Below, piece by piece: positions 8,517 through 17,254 of a DNA stretch of 64,000 nt. The translations under genes and the position numbers were made by a program. The DNA lies in contig NZ_CP021251.1 of NCBI RefSeq assembly GCF_002155265.1, forward strand, positions 2,108,001-2,172,000. Direction: 5' to 3'. This DNA comes from Corynebacterium pseudotuberculosis. GTDB taxonomy: Bacteria; Actinomycetota; Actinomycetes; Mycobacteriales; Mycobacteriaceae. The notes below the pieces were generated by a model. It was not told the DNA's origin, made no database searches, and saw only the letters and a list, made by a program, of their open reading frames with translations. How positions within the stretch are numbered: the first letter of the stretch is position 1; each line of letters opens with the position of its first letter.

Positions 8517-9530
8517 GGATAGTTCTTCTGCAAAACGATCCGTTGCGGCGACAAGTGCCGCAACATTTTCTTTTTCACTAGCAGCATGGCCAGAAGTCGG
8601 TGAGAAATGGAATTCAGCCTCCGGCCACGCCCGGTGGAGATTCCACGCGGTAACGGGTGGGCAGACGACGTCGTAACGCCCCTGAACAATCACCGCAGGG
8701 ATGTTCCGGATACGTTCGATATTGGCAGGTTCTAACAACTCTCCGTCGCGCATAAAGCCCTGATGCATAAAGTAATGGTTCTCAATGCGTGCAAAGGCCA
8801 AAGCAAAACGCTCATCCTCATGGTCGTGGGTATCTCGAATCTCTAGGAAAGATGTCGAGCCCTCCCAGACACTCCATGCGCGAGCGGCTTCGAGCGCTAC
8901 AGCACGGTCCTGCGAATGGAGAAGCTTGTGATACTCAGCGATAAGGTCCACGCCGTCAAGATGAGTCGCCCCAGATAGGTCGCCTGCGGCAGGTTTTTTG
9001 TCCTCTGGGATTACGGAGAGATACCGTTCCCACTTGTCCGGGAAGAGATGAGCAGCACCGCCATTGTAAAACCAGTCCAACTCAGTCTTCCGCAGCATAA
9101 AAATTCCCCGTAGCACCACGGCAAGCACACGGTCTGGATGTGTTTGGGTGTACTTGAGCGATAAGGTAGATCCCCACGAACCACCGAAAACCAGCCATTT
9201 ATCTATTCCGAGCTGTTGGCGTATCGCCTCTATGTCTTCAACTAGTTTGGGCGTGGTGTTCGCTGCCAAAGCAGATTCTAGATCAGTGTCCGGATCTGCA
9301 ATATGCGGGGTAGATTTTCCGCAACCACGCTGGTCAATCAAGATGACTCGGTATTTATCCTGGTCAAAAAATCCTGCGTTCTCTTTTGTTGTTCCACCGC
9401 CAGGCCCACCATGGATAAAAACTGCTGGGATACCTTGCGGATTTCCATATTCTGTATAAGCAATACGCTGCCCTTCGCGTTCAATATACGATTGAGCGAT
9501 CGGGTCGGCGACCGGATAAAGAGTTTTCAT
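8511..9530 (-). CDS. pip: Proline iminopeptidase (alpha/beta hydrolase, S33)
   Basis: Removes N-terminal proline from peptides. 339 residues, cytoplasmic. Visible motifs: oxyanion-hole HGGPGGG, DQRGCGKS typical of the S33 proline iminopeptidases, nucleophile elbow GGSWGS, acid in GRYDVVCP and catalytic His in TSGHAA. Start ATG 9530. Its stop lies beside the shared terminator. Confidence 0.93.
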   Translation of the reverse strand: MKTLYPVADPIAQSYIEREGQRIAYTEYGNPQGIPAVFIHGGPGGGTTKENAGFFDQDKYRVILIDQRGCGKSTPHIADPDTDLESALAANTTPKLVEDIEAIRQQLGIDKWLVFGGSWGSTLSLKYTQTHPDRVLAVVLRGIFMLRKTELDWFYNGGAAHLFPDKWERYLSVIPEDKKPAAGDLSGATHLDGVDLIAEYHKLLHSQDRAVALEAARAWSVWEGSTSFLEIRDTHDHEDERFALAFARIENHYFMHQGFMRDGELLEPANIERIRNIPAVIVQGRYDVVCPPVTAWNLHRAWPEAEFHFSPTSGHAASEKENVAALVAATDRFAEELSK

Positions 9531-9609
9531 CCTTCACAGCCTAGCCGTGAAACCACGCTGAAGAGACGAATGTGAGGTTTCTGTTCGACCGCAGAGGCGA
9601 AACCGCCTG

Positions 9610-10263
9610 CTATAGATGTGTAATCCCCATGAATATCAAAGCTATAGCTACAAAATAACCGGACCACAGAGCTACGCGGTTGCTATTACAGCGGGCCCAT
9701 TCGAATGCCCTACCCAAAGGGCTTTCTGGAAAGGCACGCACAAACCCCACGCCTACTGCGCAGAAAAACGGAAGGCTCAGAGCAAGGGAAGCATAAAGGA
9801 ACAATGCAATGTAACTGAACATTCTGCTGTACTCGCCGGTGGCAAGATAGGCCAAGCCTGTAAAAAAAGGAATCGAGGTGATTGATTGCGTCACTCCCAA
9901 GGTAAAACCTACAGTCACCGTCTTAATACTTGGTGTACGCAGCGCCTCAAATAGACGCTGCACTAATCCCGCTGAGTCTCCACCACGCCATGTAAGAATG
10001 ATTACGGCTATTCCCGTCACTATTAAGATCATGCCGAAAACGGGTGAGTCTATAAAGGCCCGGACTTTGTCTTCTATCGAGTGGAATAGCGCCAAGGTAG
10101 GGATTGAAAGCAGAAAAACGCCTAGCCAGTCTCCTAGGATTAATAACGATACTATTTTTCCGTAGGGCCCCCCGCGAGGCACCAGCAGAGCCACCGCGAC
10201 AATGACCCCGATAAGTAAAACATTAATGGAGTCCATGAGAGCATAGCTCACAGCGTACAACAC
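9610..10263 (-). CDS. Six-helix integral membrane protein, function unknown
   Basis: 217 residues, almost entirely hydrophobic, with about six membrane spans. The first helix (ALMDSINVLLIG) and the paired layout recall the LysE / GAP / CcdA-like transporter fold, where a polar pair in helix 1 is typical, but I cannot assign a family. GTG start with GGGAG eight to nine bases upstream. It is in the same direction as pip but separated by about 80 bases. Confidence 0.75.
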   Translation of the reverse strand: MLYAVSYALMDSINVLLIGVIVAVALLVPRGGPYGKIVSLLILGDWLGVFLLSIPTLALFHSIEDKVRAFIDSPVFGMILIVTGIAVIILTWRGGDSAGLVQRLFEALRTPSIKTVTVGFTLGVTQSITSIPFFTGLAYLATGEYSRMFSYIALFLYASLALSLPFFCAVGVGFVRAFPESPLGRAFEWARCNSNRVALWSGYFVAIALIFMGITHL

Positions 10264-10656
10264 GATGAAGACTCCCTCGCCTTAAAAAACACTGACAGCA
10301 GGATCATTGATCACAGCCTTAACGAGTGTACGGATTCCCTCTAAACTTGCGCAACGCGTCCTCACAAAACTGTGGCGCGATTGCGAGCGTGAAAAGATTA
10401 TGTTTTACGGGGGCCGGCTAAGCAGCGTGCGTCACGCACTATCCCAATTCATCCCTTAAATAGCATTAATTTTCCAATCATGTTCTTCCAAAACAAGAGA
10501 CCATCTTCCCCCATTAAGGTGTGCCAAGAGCAGGAAAGTTCACAATAAATATCCGCCCCACCCGCTTCTTTCACTAACATTGCGGGGGTGCGCGACTGAT
10601 TTCAATGTCGCCGCTCGATTTCATACTTCGACACTATTTAAGGACCTCTACCTCCC
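10264..10656. other. Intergenic region upstream of gapB
   Basis: No credible gene on either strand. It holds the divergent control regions for the membrane protein and gapB. The palindrome GTGCGTCACGCAC (near 10428-10440) is a possible hairpin or operator. AAGGA sits about 12 bases before the gapB ATG. No clear -35/-10 pair can be defended. Confidence 0.4.
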
Positions 10657-12087
10657 ATGGCACAGGACTGGAACGATAAGCTGGAATCCGCACAAAAGAT
10701 GCTCCCCTTGATTGGGCAGCTACACCGCAACAGCAACGTAGTTGTCTCCGTCTTTGGCCGGTTGCTTATCGACGTCACCGACATCGACATCATCAAGGCG
10801 CACCGCTACTCCCGGCTAGCTACAGAAACAGAGCTTTCTCCCGCGGACACTCTCCCGATCCTGGAAGCAGTGGCGCGGCTGAACCTGGGAACTGCCTCAA
10901 TCGATCTAGGACGCCTCGCAGTCCTTTATCGCGAGCAGGGCGGCGATCTGGAGCAATTCCTTTCTTCCGAGCTCGCTTCAGTCATCGGAACCGAGTCCGA
11001 ACAGGAGCCTACGGACGTAGTCCTCTACGGCTTTGGCAGAATTGGCCGCCTCCTAGCCAGGATCCTTATTGCGCGTGAAGCTGCTCATGGAGGGGTCCGA
11101 CTCCGCGCTATTGTGGTTCGAAAAAAGGGCGAAGGGGACATCATTAAGCGAGCCTCACTCCTACGGCGCGACTCCGTCCACGGGGCATTCAATGGAACCA
11201 TCACTGTTGATGAGGAAAATGAAGTCATCTGGGCTAACGGCACCGCAATCAAGATGATTTACGCGAATGATCCCATTGCCATCGACTACACCTCTTATGG
11301 CATCAACAACGCTATCGTGGTGGATAACACTGGAGTCTGGCGTGATCGTGCAGGATTGAGCCAACACCTTAGCGCAAAAGGCGTAAAGCGAGTTATTCTC
11401 ACGGCTCCAGGTAAAGGCGACCTCAAGAACGTTGTTTATGGCATCAATCACGATGATATTTCTGATTCCGATCAGATTGTCACCGCTGCTTCCTGCACCA
11501 CCAATGGCATCACCCCTACACTCAAGGTGATCAACGATCACTATGGCATCGAAAACGGCCACGTAGAAACCGTGCATTCCTTTACTAACGATCAAAATCT
11601 GATCGATAACTTCCATAAAGGAGCTCGCCGCGGACGCGCTGCAGGTCTCAACATGGTGTTAACAGAAACAGGGGCTGCAAAGGCAGTATCAAAAGCCCTC
11701 CCAGAGCTCGAGGGCAAGCTCACCGGAAATTCCATCCGAGTCCCCACTCCCGATGTATCCATGGCAGTGCTCAACCTCACCTTAGAGAGGGAAGTCTCGC
11801 GCGAAGAGGTCAACGAGCTCATGGACAAAGTCGCACTGCATTCGGATCTGCGTCAGCAAATTTCCTATATCAATTCCCCTGAAGTCGTATCCTCAGACTT
11901 TGTGGGTAGCACCCATGCGGGTATCGTCGACGGTCTTGCCACTATTGCTAATGGGAAGCATCTTGTGCTCTATGTCTGGTACGACAATGAGTTCGGATAT
12001 TCAAACCAAGTCATCCGCATTGTTGAGCACGTGGCGGGTGCACGGCCCAAGGTTCTCCCAGAACGGATTCCTTCACATCAAATCTAA
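10657..12087 (+). CDS. gapB: Glyceraldehyde-3-phosphate dehydrogenase, GapB type
   Basis: Interconverts glyceraldehyde 3-phosphate and 1,3-bisphosphoglycerate. 476 residues, about 140 longer than glycolytic GapA because of an N-terminal extension before the Rossmann motif YGFGRIGRLLAR, as in the corynebacterial second GAPDH (GapB/GapX) used in gluconeogenesis. The catalytic Cys280 is in ASCTTNG; VHSFTNDQ and RAAGLNM carry substrate-binding residues, and WYDNEFGYS ends the catalytic domain. NADP use is inferred from the subfamily. Single gene with its own terminator. Confidence 0.93.
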   Translation: MAQDWNDKLESAQKMLPLIGQLHRNSNVVVSVFGRLLIDVTDIDIIKAHRYSRLATETELSPADTLPILEAVARLNLGTASIDLGRLAVLYREQGGDLEQFLSSELASVIGTESEQEPTDVVLYGFGRIGRLLARILIAREAAHGGVRLRAIVVRKKGEGDIIKRASLLRRDSVHGAFNGTITVDEENEVIWANGTAIKMIYANDPIAIDYTSYGINNAIVVDNTGVWRDRAGLSQHLSAKGVKRVILTAPGKGDLKNVVYGINHDDISDSDQIVTAASCTTNGITPTLKVINDHYGIENGHVETVHSFTNDQNLIDNFHKGARRGRAAGLNMVLTETGAAKAVSKALPELEGKLTGNSIRVPTPDVSMAVLNLTLEREVSREEVNELMDKVALHSDLRQQISYINSPEVVSSDFVGSTHAGIVDGLATIANGKHLVLYVWYDNEFGYSNQVIRIVEHVAGARPKVLPERIPSHQI

Positions 12088-12100
12088 GTCTTCAAAAAGC

Positions 12101-12147
12101 GCTAAAGGTGCGGCTTCCTCACTCGGAGCCGCACCTTTAGCTTTTTA
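12101..12147 (+). terminator. Intrinsic terminator of gapB
   Basis: Long perfect stem GCTAAAGGTGCGGCT / AGCCGCACCTTTAGC (12101-12115 and 12127-12141) followed by CTTTTT. Because A residues precede the stem, it could also stop minus-strand transcripts coming from the riboswitch at 12.7 kb. Confidence 0.9.
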
Positions 12148-12650
12148 ATTATGTGGTGCGCCACCCGCCCCTCTTTTAGGCAAAGCTTGCGCAGACTGCC
12201 ACGGCTGCGCAAGAACTGAGAGCTGCTGCGAGACATGAACACATACCCTCAGTGGTTTTGCCTTATAAAGAGCATTATTTCCGTAGATATCGTTGAAGAC
12301 CGGTGCCCAAGATTCCCTTAGCCAAGATCGTGCCACATGTGAAAAGCTGACATCTTTTCACACCTCAGCAGAGGGAAGGCCTTCGCCTTTATCAAAAAAT
12401 AAAACTACAGCGACGTAGAAGCGAGTGAACGCCGTCTTTATATTCCCGATACCGGGACTAGCTTAAAAACCAACTACTCGTTACGGCAGGAAGCTCTATG
12501 GAGAAGTCGGCGAATTTTTGCATCGCCGTGGAGAGCTATATTCACGGAAGAACCGCATTCGGCTCGACCTTTCAAACGCTATGCTAAAACGCGTCATTGC
12601 ATACTGCTTTCTCTCTGGGCTCGAATCCCCGCAAGCCTGATCTACGTGTG
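12148..12650 (-). pseudogene. Gene-less stretch behind a B12 riboswitch; possible eroded coding remnant
   Basis: The position, directly downstream of the cobalamin riboswitch, is where its regulated gene should be. On the minus strand only short frames exist: ATG 12597 (about 33 codons) and GTG 12336 to 12145 (63 codons). Neither product is recognisable, and all three frames contain many stops. A 9-bp inverted repeat TGTGAAAAG-N7-CTTTTCACA sits at 12338-12362. Erosion of a B12-related gene (transport or B12-independent enzyme) is inference; a non-coding target RNA is the alternative. Confidence 0.4.
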
Positions 12651-12822
12651 CTGAAGCCGGTCTCCTGGCTACTGCTGCCGTTGTTTCTGTTCCCTTCCCG
12701 CTTAGTGCAGTGAGAACACGAGGCTTTCTTGTGCAGTTACAGTGGCGGGGTCCGCTGCCGGATTTTCACCGGCATTCCCGATCACTTCAGCTATGTTCTC
12801 ACCTTAGCAAGGCTTGGAACAA
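12651..12822 (-). ncRNA. Cobalamin (B12) riboswitch
   Basis: Read on the minus strand the region contains the conserved class core in order: GGGAATGCCGGTGAAAATCC, then GCAGCGGACCCCGCCACTGT, and the B12 box AGCCAGGAGACCGGC. GTGAGAACA (12802-12794) pairs with TGTTCTCAC (12718-12710) and closes the core. AdoCbl/MeCbl binding normally represses the downstream gene by terminator or ribosome-site sequestration. No intact gene lies behind it: the next gene in that direction is gapB, on the opposite strand. Confidence 0.9.
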
Positions 12823-13045
12823 AGGGCACCCATTGTGGAAAAATCTTAGAAAACTACACCTAAAAGTACCTAGCAACACTCATAGGACTTTTGTTCACGC
12901 TTCTAGCCTTTTATTTCCGATGCTCTATGCACCTGTGTTGTCGCTGGGCAATATTACGCACGGCACAGTAGTTGCAATACCTGATCGGACCAATTTTTCT
13001 TAGGTTCGCTAGGATAAGCTAAGATCATTCACCTTTCTCGGAGAA

Positions 13046-14410
13046 TTGAATCACTGTAGTTCCCTCGTGCGCCCCATGAAATATCCCTCTAAACAAGGGG
13101 AACCATTTCACCTTGGCTCATCCGTCAGAATGTCTCCCTATCTTGAAAGGTTGTTGCGAATGTTTTTACCCGCCCCCACAAATTTCAACGATGTGATTGT
13201 CGACGGAGTTATTTCTCAAGCTGAAATTTCTGAGGCTTTTACTCAACTGCTCGGATACGTACACGAATATGAGTTCAATGCCACGCCCACTGGTTATCAA
13301 ATTCAATTTCACACCCGGCGCGGCCTGCATACTTATGAGGGCGTTCTAGCCGCCCACATCGATCCGGAACGCATGTGGAAATGGGCTCAGGAATACACTT
13401 TTGACATTCCTGAGCTTTCCTTGGAGCAACCCGCAAGCGATGAACTTATTGCAGCGGCACGAACCCTCAATGGAAATGGGCCCGCATATTTAGTGCCGCT
13501 CGCTGACGGTGCGTTAGACGTAGTCATCCTGAGCGATGTACTTCCTCACTTATCCTTGCCTGCAGCATTAACCGTAGGACTTGGCAATCTGCGTACAGCT
13601 GACCCCGATGACCTCAAGAGAGCCGTCCTGGCATACGCAGCCCAACGAGGACTCAGTTTCCAAGAAGACTCTGACCGGCTTGAGGTGTCTTCTTCTGATG
13701 GAAACACTGCGTCCATAGACATCATCCGAGGCACAGTGGATTGTCCCGAATGGGATGGAAAAAATCTTTCGCTCTCCAACGTTCAATCAGACGCTGCCCT
13801 GGTCTCCGCAGAACATCAGCTTTTATTTGAGGGAACCTATCCCGATGCGCATGTCACTGTAGACCCACATACGGCTACTGCAACTATCAAATCTGCTTAT
13901 GGAGAATCCGCAACCGCAGAGGCCACAATTCTGGCGGTAGTCGATCATAATTGGACATGGGCGTGGAACGATGAAAAGCTCATGCACTCTCCTGGCGTAA
14001 CAAGGGCTCTCGGGCTCAAAGCTTTTGCTATGGACAATGGCATACCTGAGCTATTAGGACAGGCCATCCCTTTGCACCGCGCCCAGGAGCTCGCACTTGA
14101 GTCCGTGGCAAAACCCATACTCCGAGAATGGGTCCACGTAGTAGCTTCCCTACCAGATGGCCGCCGCGCCATGCTTTTATTACGGTCATCCCAACTCCAG
14201 TTACCGGCAGCAACAAAAGCTTCTATTGCCGCTACCCTCAGTTGTCCGCTACCTCCCATGGTGGACACACAAAGGGCTATTTCAACCTATTCGCATTTCC
14301 GCGGCATTGCCTCATCGGCATTTGATAGTTATACGATTCGGCTCAGCTGTTCGGATGGAAGCGTACTTATCTCTTTTAACGCCGATGGAGCTATCGTCGG
14401 GGTGAACTAA
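13046..14410 (+). CDS. Protein with two DUF6882-like domains, function unknown
   Basis: Up to 454 residues from TTG 13046 (GGAGAA upstream); ATG 13076 or ATG 13130 are alternative starts. Two halves resemble each other. The first has THYEG-like strands followed by IDPERMWKWAQEYTFDIPEL and then helices; the second has SATAEATILAVVDHNWTWAWN followed by GIPELLGQAIPL. The aromatic WxWaW pattern is typical of DUF6882, a family of unknown role. No signal peptide or membrane span. Its stop codon abuts that of the convergent gene with no space, so no terminator separates them. Confidence 0.75.
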   Translation: MNHCSSLVRPMKYPSKQGEPFHLGSSVRMSPYLERLLRMFLPAPTNFNDVIVDGVISQAEISEAFTQLLGYVHEYEFNATPTGYQIQFHTRRGLHTYEGVLAAHIDPERMWKWAQEYTFDIPELSLEQPASDELIAAARTLNGNGPAYLVPLADGALDVVILSDVLPHLSLPAALTVGLGNLRTADPDDLKRAVLAYAAQRGLSFQEDSDRLEVSSSDGNTASIDIIRGTVDCPEWDGKNLSLSNVQSDAALVSAEHQLLFEGTYPDAHVTVDPHTATATIKSAYGESATAEATILAVVDHNWTWAWNDEKLMHSPGVTRALGLKAFAMDNGIPELLGQAIPLHRAQELALESVAKPILREWVHVVASLPDGRRAMLLLRSSQLQLPAATKASIAATLSCPLPPMVDTQRAISTYSHFRGIASSAFDSYTIRLSCSDGSVLISFNADGAIVGVN

Positions 14411-15484
14411 TCAAGAAGCCCCAAGATTTTTTTCAAAAGGTGCCGGGTTAACAGTCTCTGTGTCTTTGGGATCAAAATGAGGTTCTCTGTCCTTATCCAC
14501 CAATACGGCACGAACGCCTTCTGCAAAATTGGGGTTTGCACGCATATGTTCTCCCAAAGCAACCTCGTGATCAAGTTCTTCACATAATGTTGTGCAAAGC
14601 GCTGACGCTCGCATTAAAAGAGTGGATGCTACAAGCGACTCCGGGTTTGCGCCCTTGAGTAATTCAGTAACTTGAGCGGCAAACACCCGGTCAGGATGCG
14701 CGCCTAACGCATGTTCGATGTCTGGCCAGGTATCAAAGCCAAAGGTTTTCTCAATACTAGGATAAATTTTTTCTAGTTCTGATTCTCCCGGCGCGTCTGT
14801 GGAAAAAGCCTCCAGGGCTTCGTCCAAAGATTCAGCGATTATCATTTCACGGAACTCAGCAAACGCGCTACTAGGCACAAAGTCGGTTGCCACCCCCGCC
14901 CACATCATATCTGCGGGGCTCATACGCCAGCCGGTTAAGACTAGGAACTTGGCCAAGGGTAGCGACGCAAAGCCCTTGAGTCCGGTCATTCGCTGAAGCA
15001 TAAAGGGCACCCCCACGTCAGGGTTGAAGCCGATAGCCATCTCCGGCATCGCGGCAAAAGCTTTCTCACTAATAATGCGATGGGAGCCATGCACGGATAC
15101 TCCGAGACCTCCGCCCATAGCTACGCCGTCGATAAGCGAAATATAGGGCTTGGGAAACAACGCAATGTTGTTATTCATCTCGTACTCGTCAGCAAAGAAT
15201 TGATCGCTCGCACAGCTTTTCCCAGCTAGGATCTGTTCCCGGCTGGTTCGGACATCACCACCAGCACAGAAGGCTTTTTCTGAAGTAGAACACACGATAA
15301 CCCTGTGAACTGCATCATCGTCCCACCATGCGTCTAAAGCCTGGTCAATCCGGTCAATCATTTCCTGGTTCAAAGAGTTCAAGGCTTTAGGCCTGTTCAA
15401 CTCGATAATCCCAGTGGTGTTTTCCACGTAGATGTTGACTACTTCCTGATCGCGCCATGTGGTGTCTACTGCATTCATAATCAC
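14411..15484 (-). CDS. Enoyl-CoA hydratase / 3-hydroxyisobutyryl-CoA hydrolase family
   Basis: Crotonase-fold enzyme, 357 residues. Oxyanion-hole segments are KAFCAGGDVR and DGVAMGGGLGVSVHGSHR; AMPEMAIGFNPDVG carries the catalytic acid region. The length and the long C-terminal helical part match 3-hydroxyisobutyryl-CoA hydrolase (valine breakdown) rather than classical 260-residue enoyl-CoA hydratases. No valine-pathway gene is adjacent, so the substrate is uncertain. Start at ATG 15484 or ATG 15478. Confidence 0.85.
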   Translation of the reverse strand: MIMNAVDTTWRDQEVVNIYVENTTGIIELNRPKALNSLNQEMIDRIDQALDAWWDDDAVHRVIVCSTSEKAFCAGGDVRTSREQILAGKSCASDQFFADEYEMNNNIALFPKPYISLIDGVAMGGGLGVSVHGSHRIISEKAFAAMPEMAIGFNPDVGVPFMLQRMTGLKGFASLPLAKFLVLTGWRMSPADMMWAGVATDFVPSSAFAEFREMIIAESLDEALEAFSTDAPGESELEKIYPSIEKTFGFDTWPDIEHALGAHPDRVFAAQVTELLKGANPESLVASTLLMRASALCTTLCEELDHEVALGEHMRANPNFAEGVRAVLVDKDREPHFDPKDTETVNPAPFEKNLGAS

Positions 15485-15623
15485 CAGTGTTGCACATCAC
15501 TCGAATAATTGCAGTAGCTTTCCTCATTCTTCAGCACAGTCCGACGGCGGAAATGTGCACGGAGCCAGTCGACGGTAGGCTAATAACGCACATTATGCGG
15601 TTCAACAACGCTAGAAGGAACAG

Positions 15624-16441
15624 ATGACCCCTCGCATTATCGCCACAGACATGGACGGAACTCTGCTCAATCACAAGCATGAAATCCCCGAGTCTTTTTG
15701 GCCGCTCCTCAACCGGATGCATAAGCAAGAGATCATTTTCGCTCCTGCGAGCGGAAGACAACTATATACGCTTCTTAATCAATTTGAGCGCAGCACCAAG
15801 CAGCTGTCCGTGATCGCTGAAAACGGAACCGTTGTCTATCACGAGGGATCCATCGTTTCTACAACCACTATCGATCAGGAACTAGCGCATGCCGTTATCG
15901 CGCTAATGGATACCACGGACCTCCCCTGGGGACTTATCCTCTGCCGCGTCGACGGCGCTTTCATGCACAAAAAACACAAACGGTTTTTGTCCGAGAGTAT
16001 CCGCTACTACGCGCGGCTAGAGCAGGTCGACGATCTACATTCCTATGTCGACGATACTGTGGTAAAGCTGGCTGTTTTACCGAGGCTGATGCCGAATCTA
16101 TAGCAGCACCGCTTATACGTTCAGCGGCTAAAGAACTTAACGTGGTGGTTTCTGGGCATCATTGGATTGATGTGATGAACCCCGCGGCTAACAAGGGAAT
16201 TGCTTTGCAGGCTCTCGCGGACGCTACTGGTACCCATATAAGCGATACGCTCGTGTTTGGCGACTTCCTCAACGACCTCGAGTTACTTGAAACAGCTGGC
16301 ACCTCCTATGCCATGGATAACGCACACCCAAGGATTAAAGACATCGCCGATGCGGTAGCCCCCTCTAACGCAGATGAAGGCGTGATACACGTCATATCGA
16401 GCATTCTCGACACTATAGAAGCCCGTACATCCAGTTCTTAG
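15624..16441 (+). pseudogene. Cof-type HAD phosphatase, broken by a one-base frameshift
   Basis: HAD hydrolase of the Cof/YbiV class acting on sugar phosphates or nucleotide cofactors. The first frame (15624-16103) gives motif I DMDGTLL and the cap domain; the second (16142-16441) gives motif IV VFGDFLNDLELL. Between them the protein can be restored by adding one T in the run at 16075-16078: the frame then reads VFTEADAESIAAPL and continues to SGHHWIDVMNPAANKG. One missing base therefore separates two otherwise intact halves (about 271 residues total). True decay and a homopolymer sequencing error are equally possible from the sequence. Confidence 0.85.
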
Positions 16442-16469
16442 ACGAGACCAAGGAACGTTCCCTTTTACT

Positions 16470-17180
16470 ATGAATCCTTTAACACAGCTTCTCGACGCCA
16501 CCCTCATTATTGGAGGGGTCCCTATTCTCTGGCGCGAGATCATCGGCAACCTCTTTGGCTTGGCTTCCGCCTATGGAGGAATGAAACGCGTGGTCTGGGC
16601 ATGGCCCATTGGGATAGTGGGCAATCTGTTATTGTTCACTGTCTTCCTAGGCGGAGTTTTTAATACTCCACAAAACCTAGACCTATACGGGCAAGCAGGC
16701 CGTCAAGTCATGTTCCTCATAGTCAGTGCCTACGGATGGTGGCAATGGTCCCGTGCAAAGAAACGCGGCATGCGTGAATCCACTCACACGGACCCTTCGC
16801 GTTCCATCGTGAGTGAACCCGCCGAAGAGTCTTCTGCGGTTCAGCCGCGCTGGGCAAGCGTCAAGGAACGGTGGATGATGGTGGGCGTGGCCATCGCCGG
16901 CACCGTTTTCTTTGCTTGGGTCTTTACATCTCTTGGTTCCTGGGGCCCGTGGGCAGACGCATGGATCTTTACCGGCTCAATGCTAGCCACGTATGGGATG
17001 GCCCGGGGCTGGACAGAGTTCTGGCTTATCTGGATTGGAGTCGATATAGTCGGCGTCCCTCTCCTACTCGCTGCAGGCTACTATCCATCAGCTATTTTGT
17101 ATCTGATTTATGGGGCCTTTGTACTGTGGGGATTCTTTGTATGGCTGAAGGTTCAGTCTCGTCCGGTTTCAGCTAGTTAA
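16470..17180 (+). CDS. pnuC: PnuC-family vitamin transporter
   Basis: Membrane carrier for nicotinamide riboside (or, in some corynebacterial relatives, riboflavin) that works by facilitated diffusion with intracellular phosphorylation as trap. 236 residues, about seven spans. PnuC features: WREIIGNLFGLASAYGGM, WAWPIGIVGN and SAYGWWQW; a polar loop at about residues 95-125 links the halves. No FMN riboswitch is visible upstream, which favours a nicotinamide substrate, but this is weak. Twenty-eight bases after the broken HAD gene. Confidence 0.82.
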   Translation: MNPLTQLLDATLIIGGVPILWREIIGNLFGLASAYGGMKRVVWAWPIGIVGNLLLFTVFLGGVFNTPQNLDLYGQAGRQVMFLIVSAYGWWQWSRAKKRGMRESTHTDPSRSIVSEPAEESSAVQPRWASVKERWMMVGVAIAGTVFFAWVFTSLGSWGPWADAWIFTGSMLATYGMARGWTEFWLIWIGVDIVGVPLLLAAGYYPSAILYLIYGAFVLWGFFVWLKVQSRPVSAS

Positions 17181-17191
17181 CCCTCCCATAA

Positions 17192-17223
17192 AAAGGCACC
17201 GACGGCCCGTCCGCCGTCGGTGC
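17192..17223 (-). terminator. Intrinsic terminator of ppk2
   Basis: Perfect 11-bp stem GCACCGACGGC (17196-17206) / GCCGTCGGTGC (17213-17223). The T-run (TTTTT) follows only on the minus strand, so it belongs mainly to ppk2, although it also lies just after pnuC. Confidence 0.82.
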
Positions 17224-17254
17224 AGTATAAACACGAGCGACTTAGTAAAGCAGG

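Noticed and set aside
12613..12632. Possible tRNA T-arm (GGGCTCGAATCCCC)
   Set aside because: No acceptor stem, D-arm or anticodon arm can be built around it, and it lies next to the minus-strand riboswitch.
12710..13003. Plus-strand frame over the riboswitch region
   Set aside because: Its product is the antisense of the B12 riboswitch and has no protein-like character.
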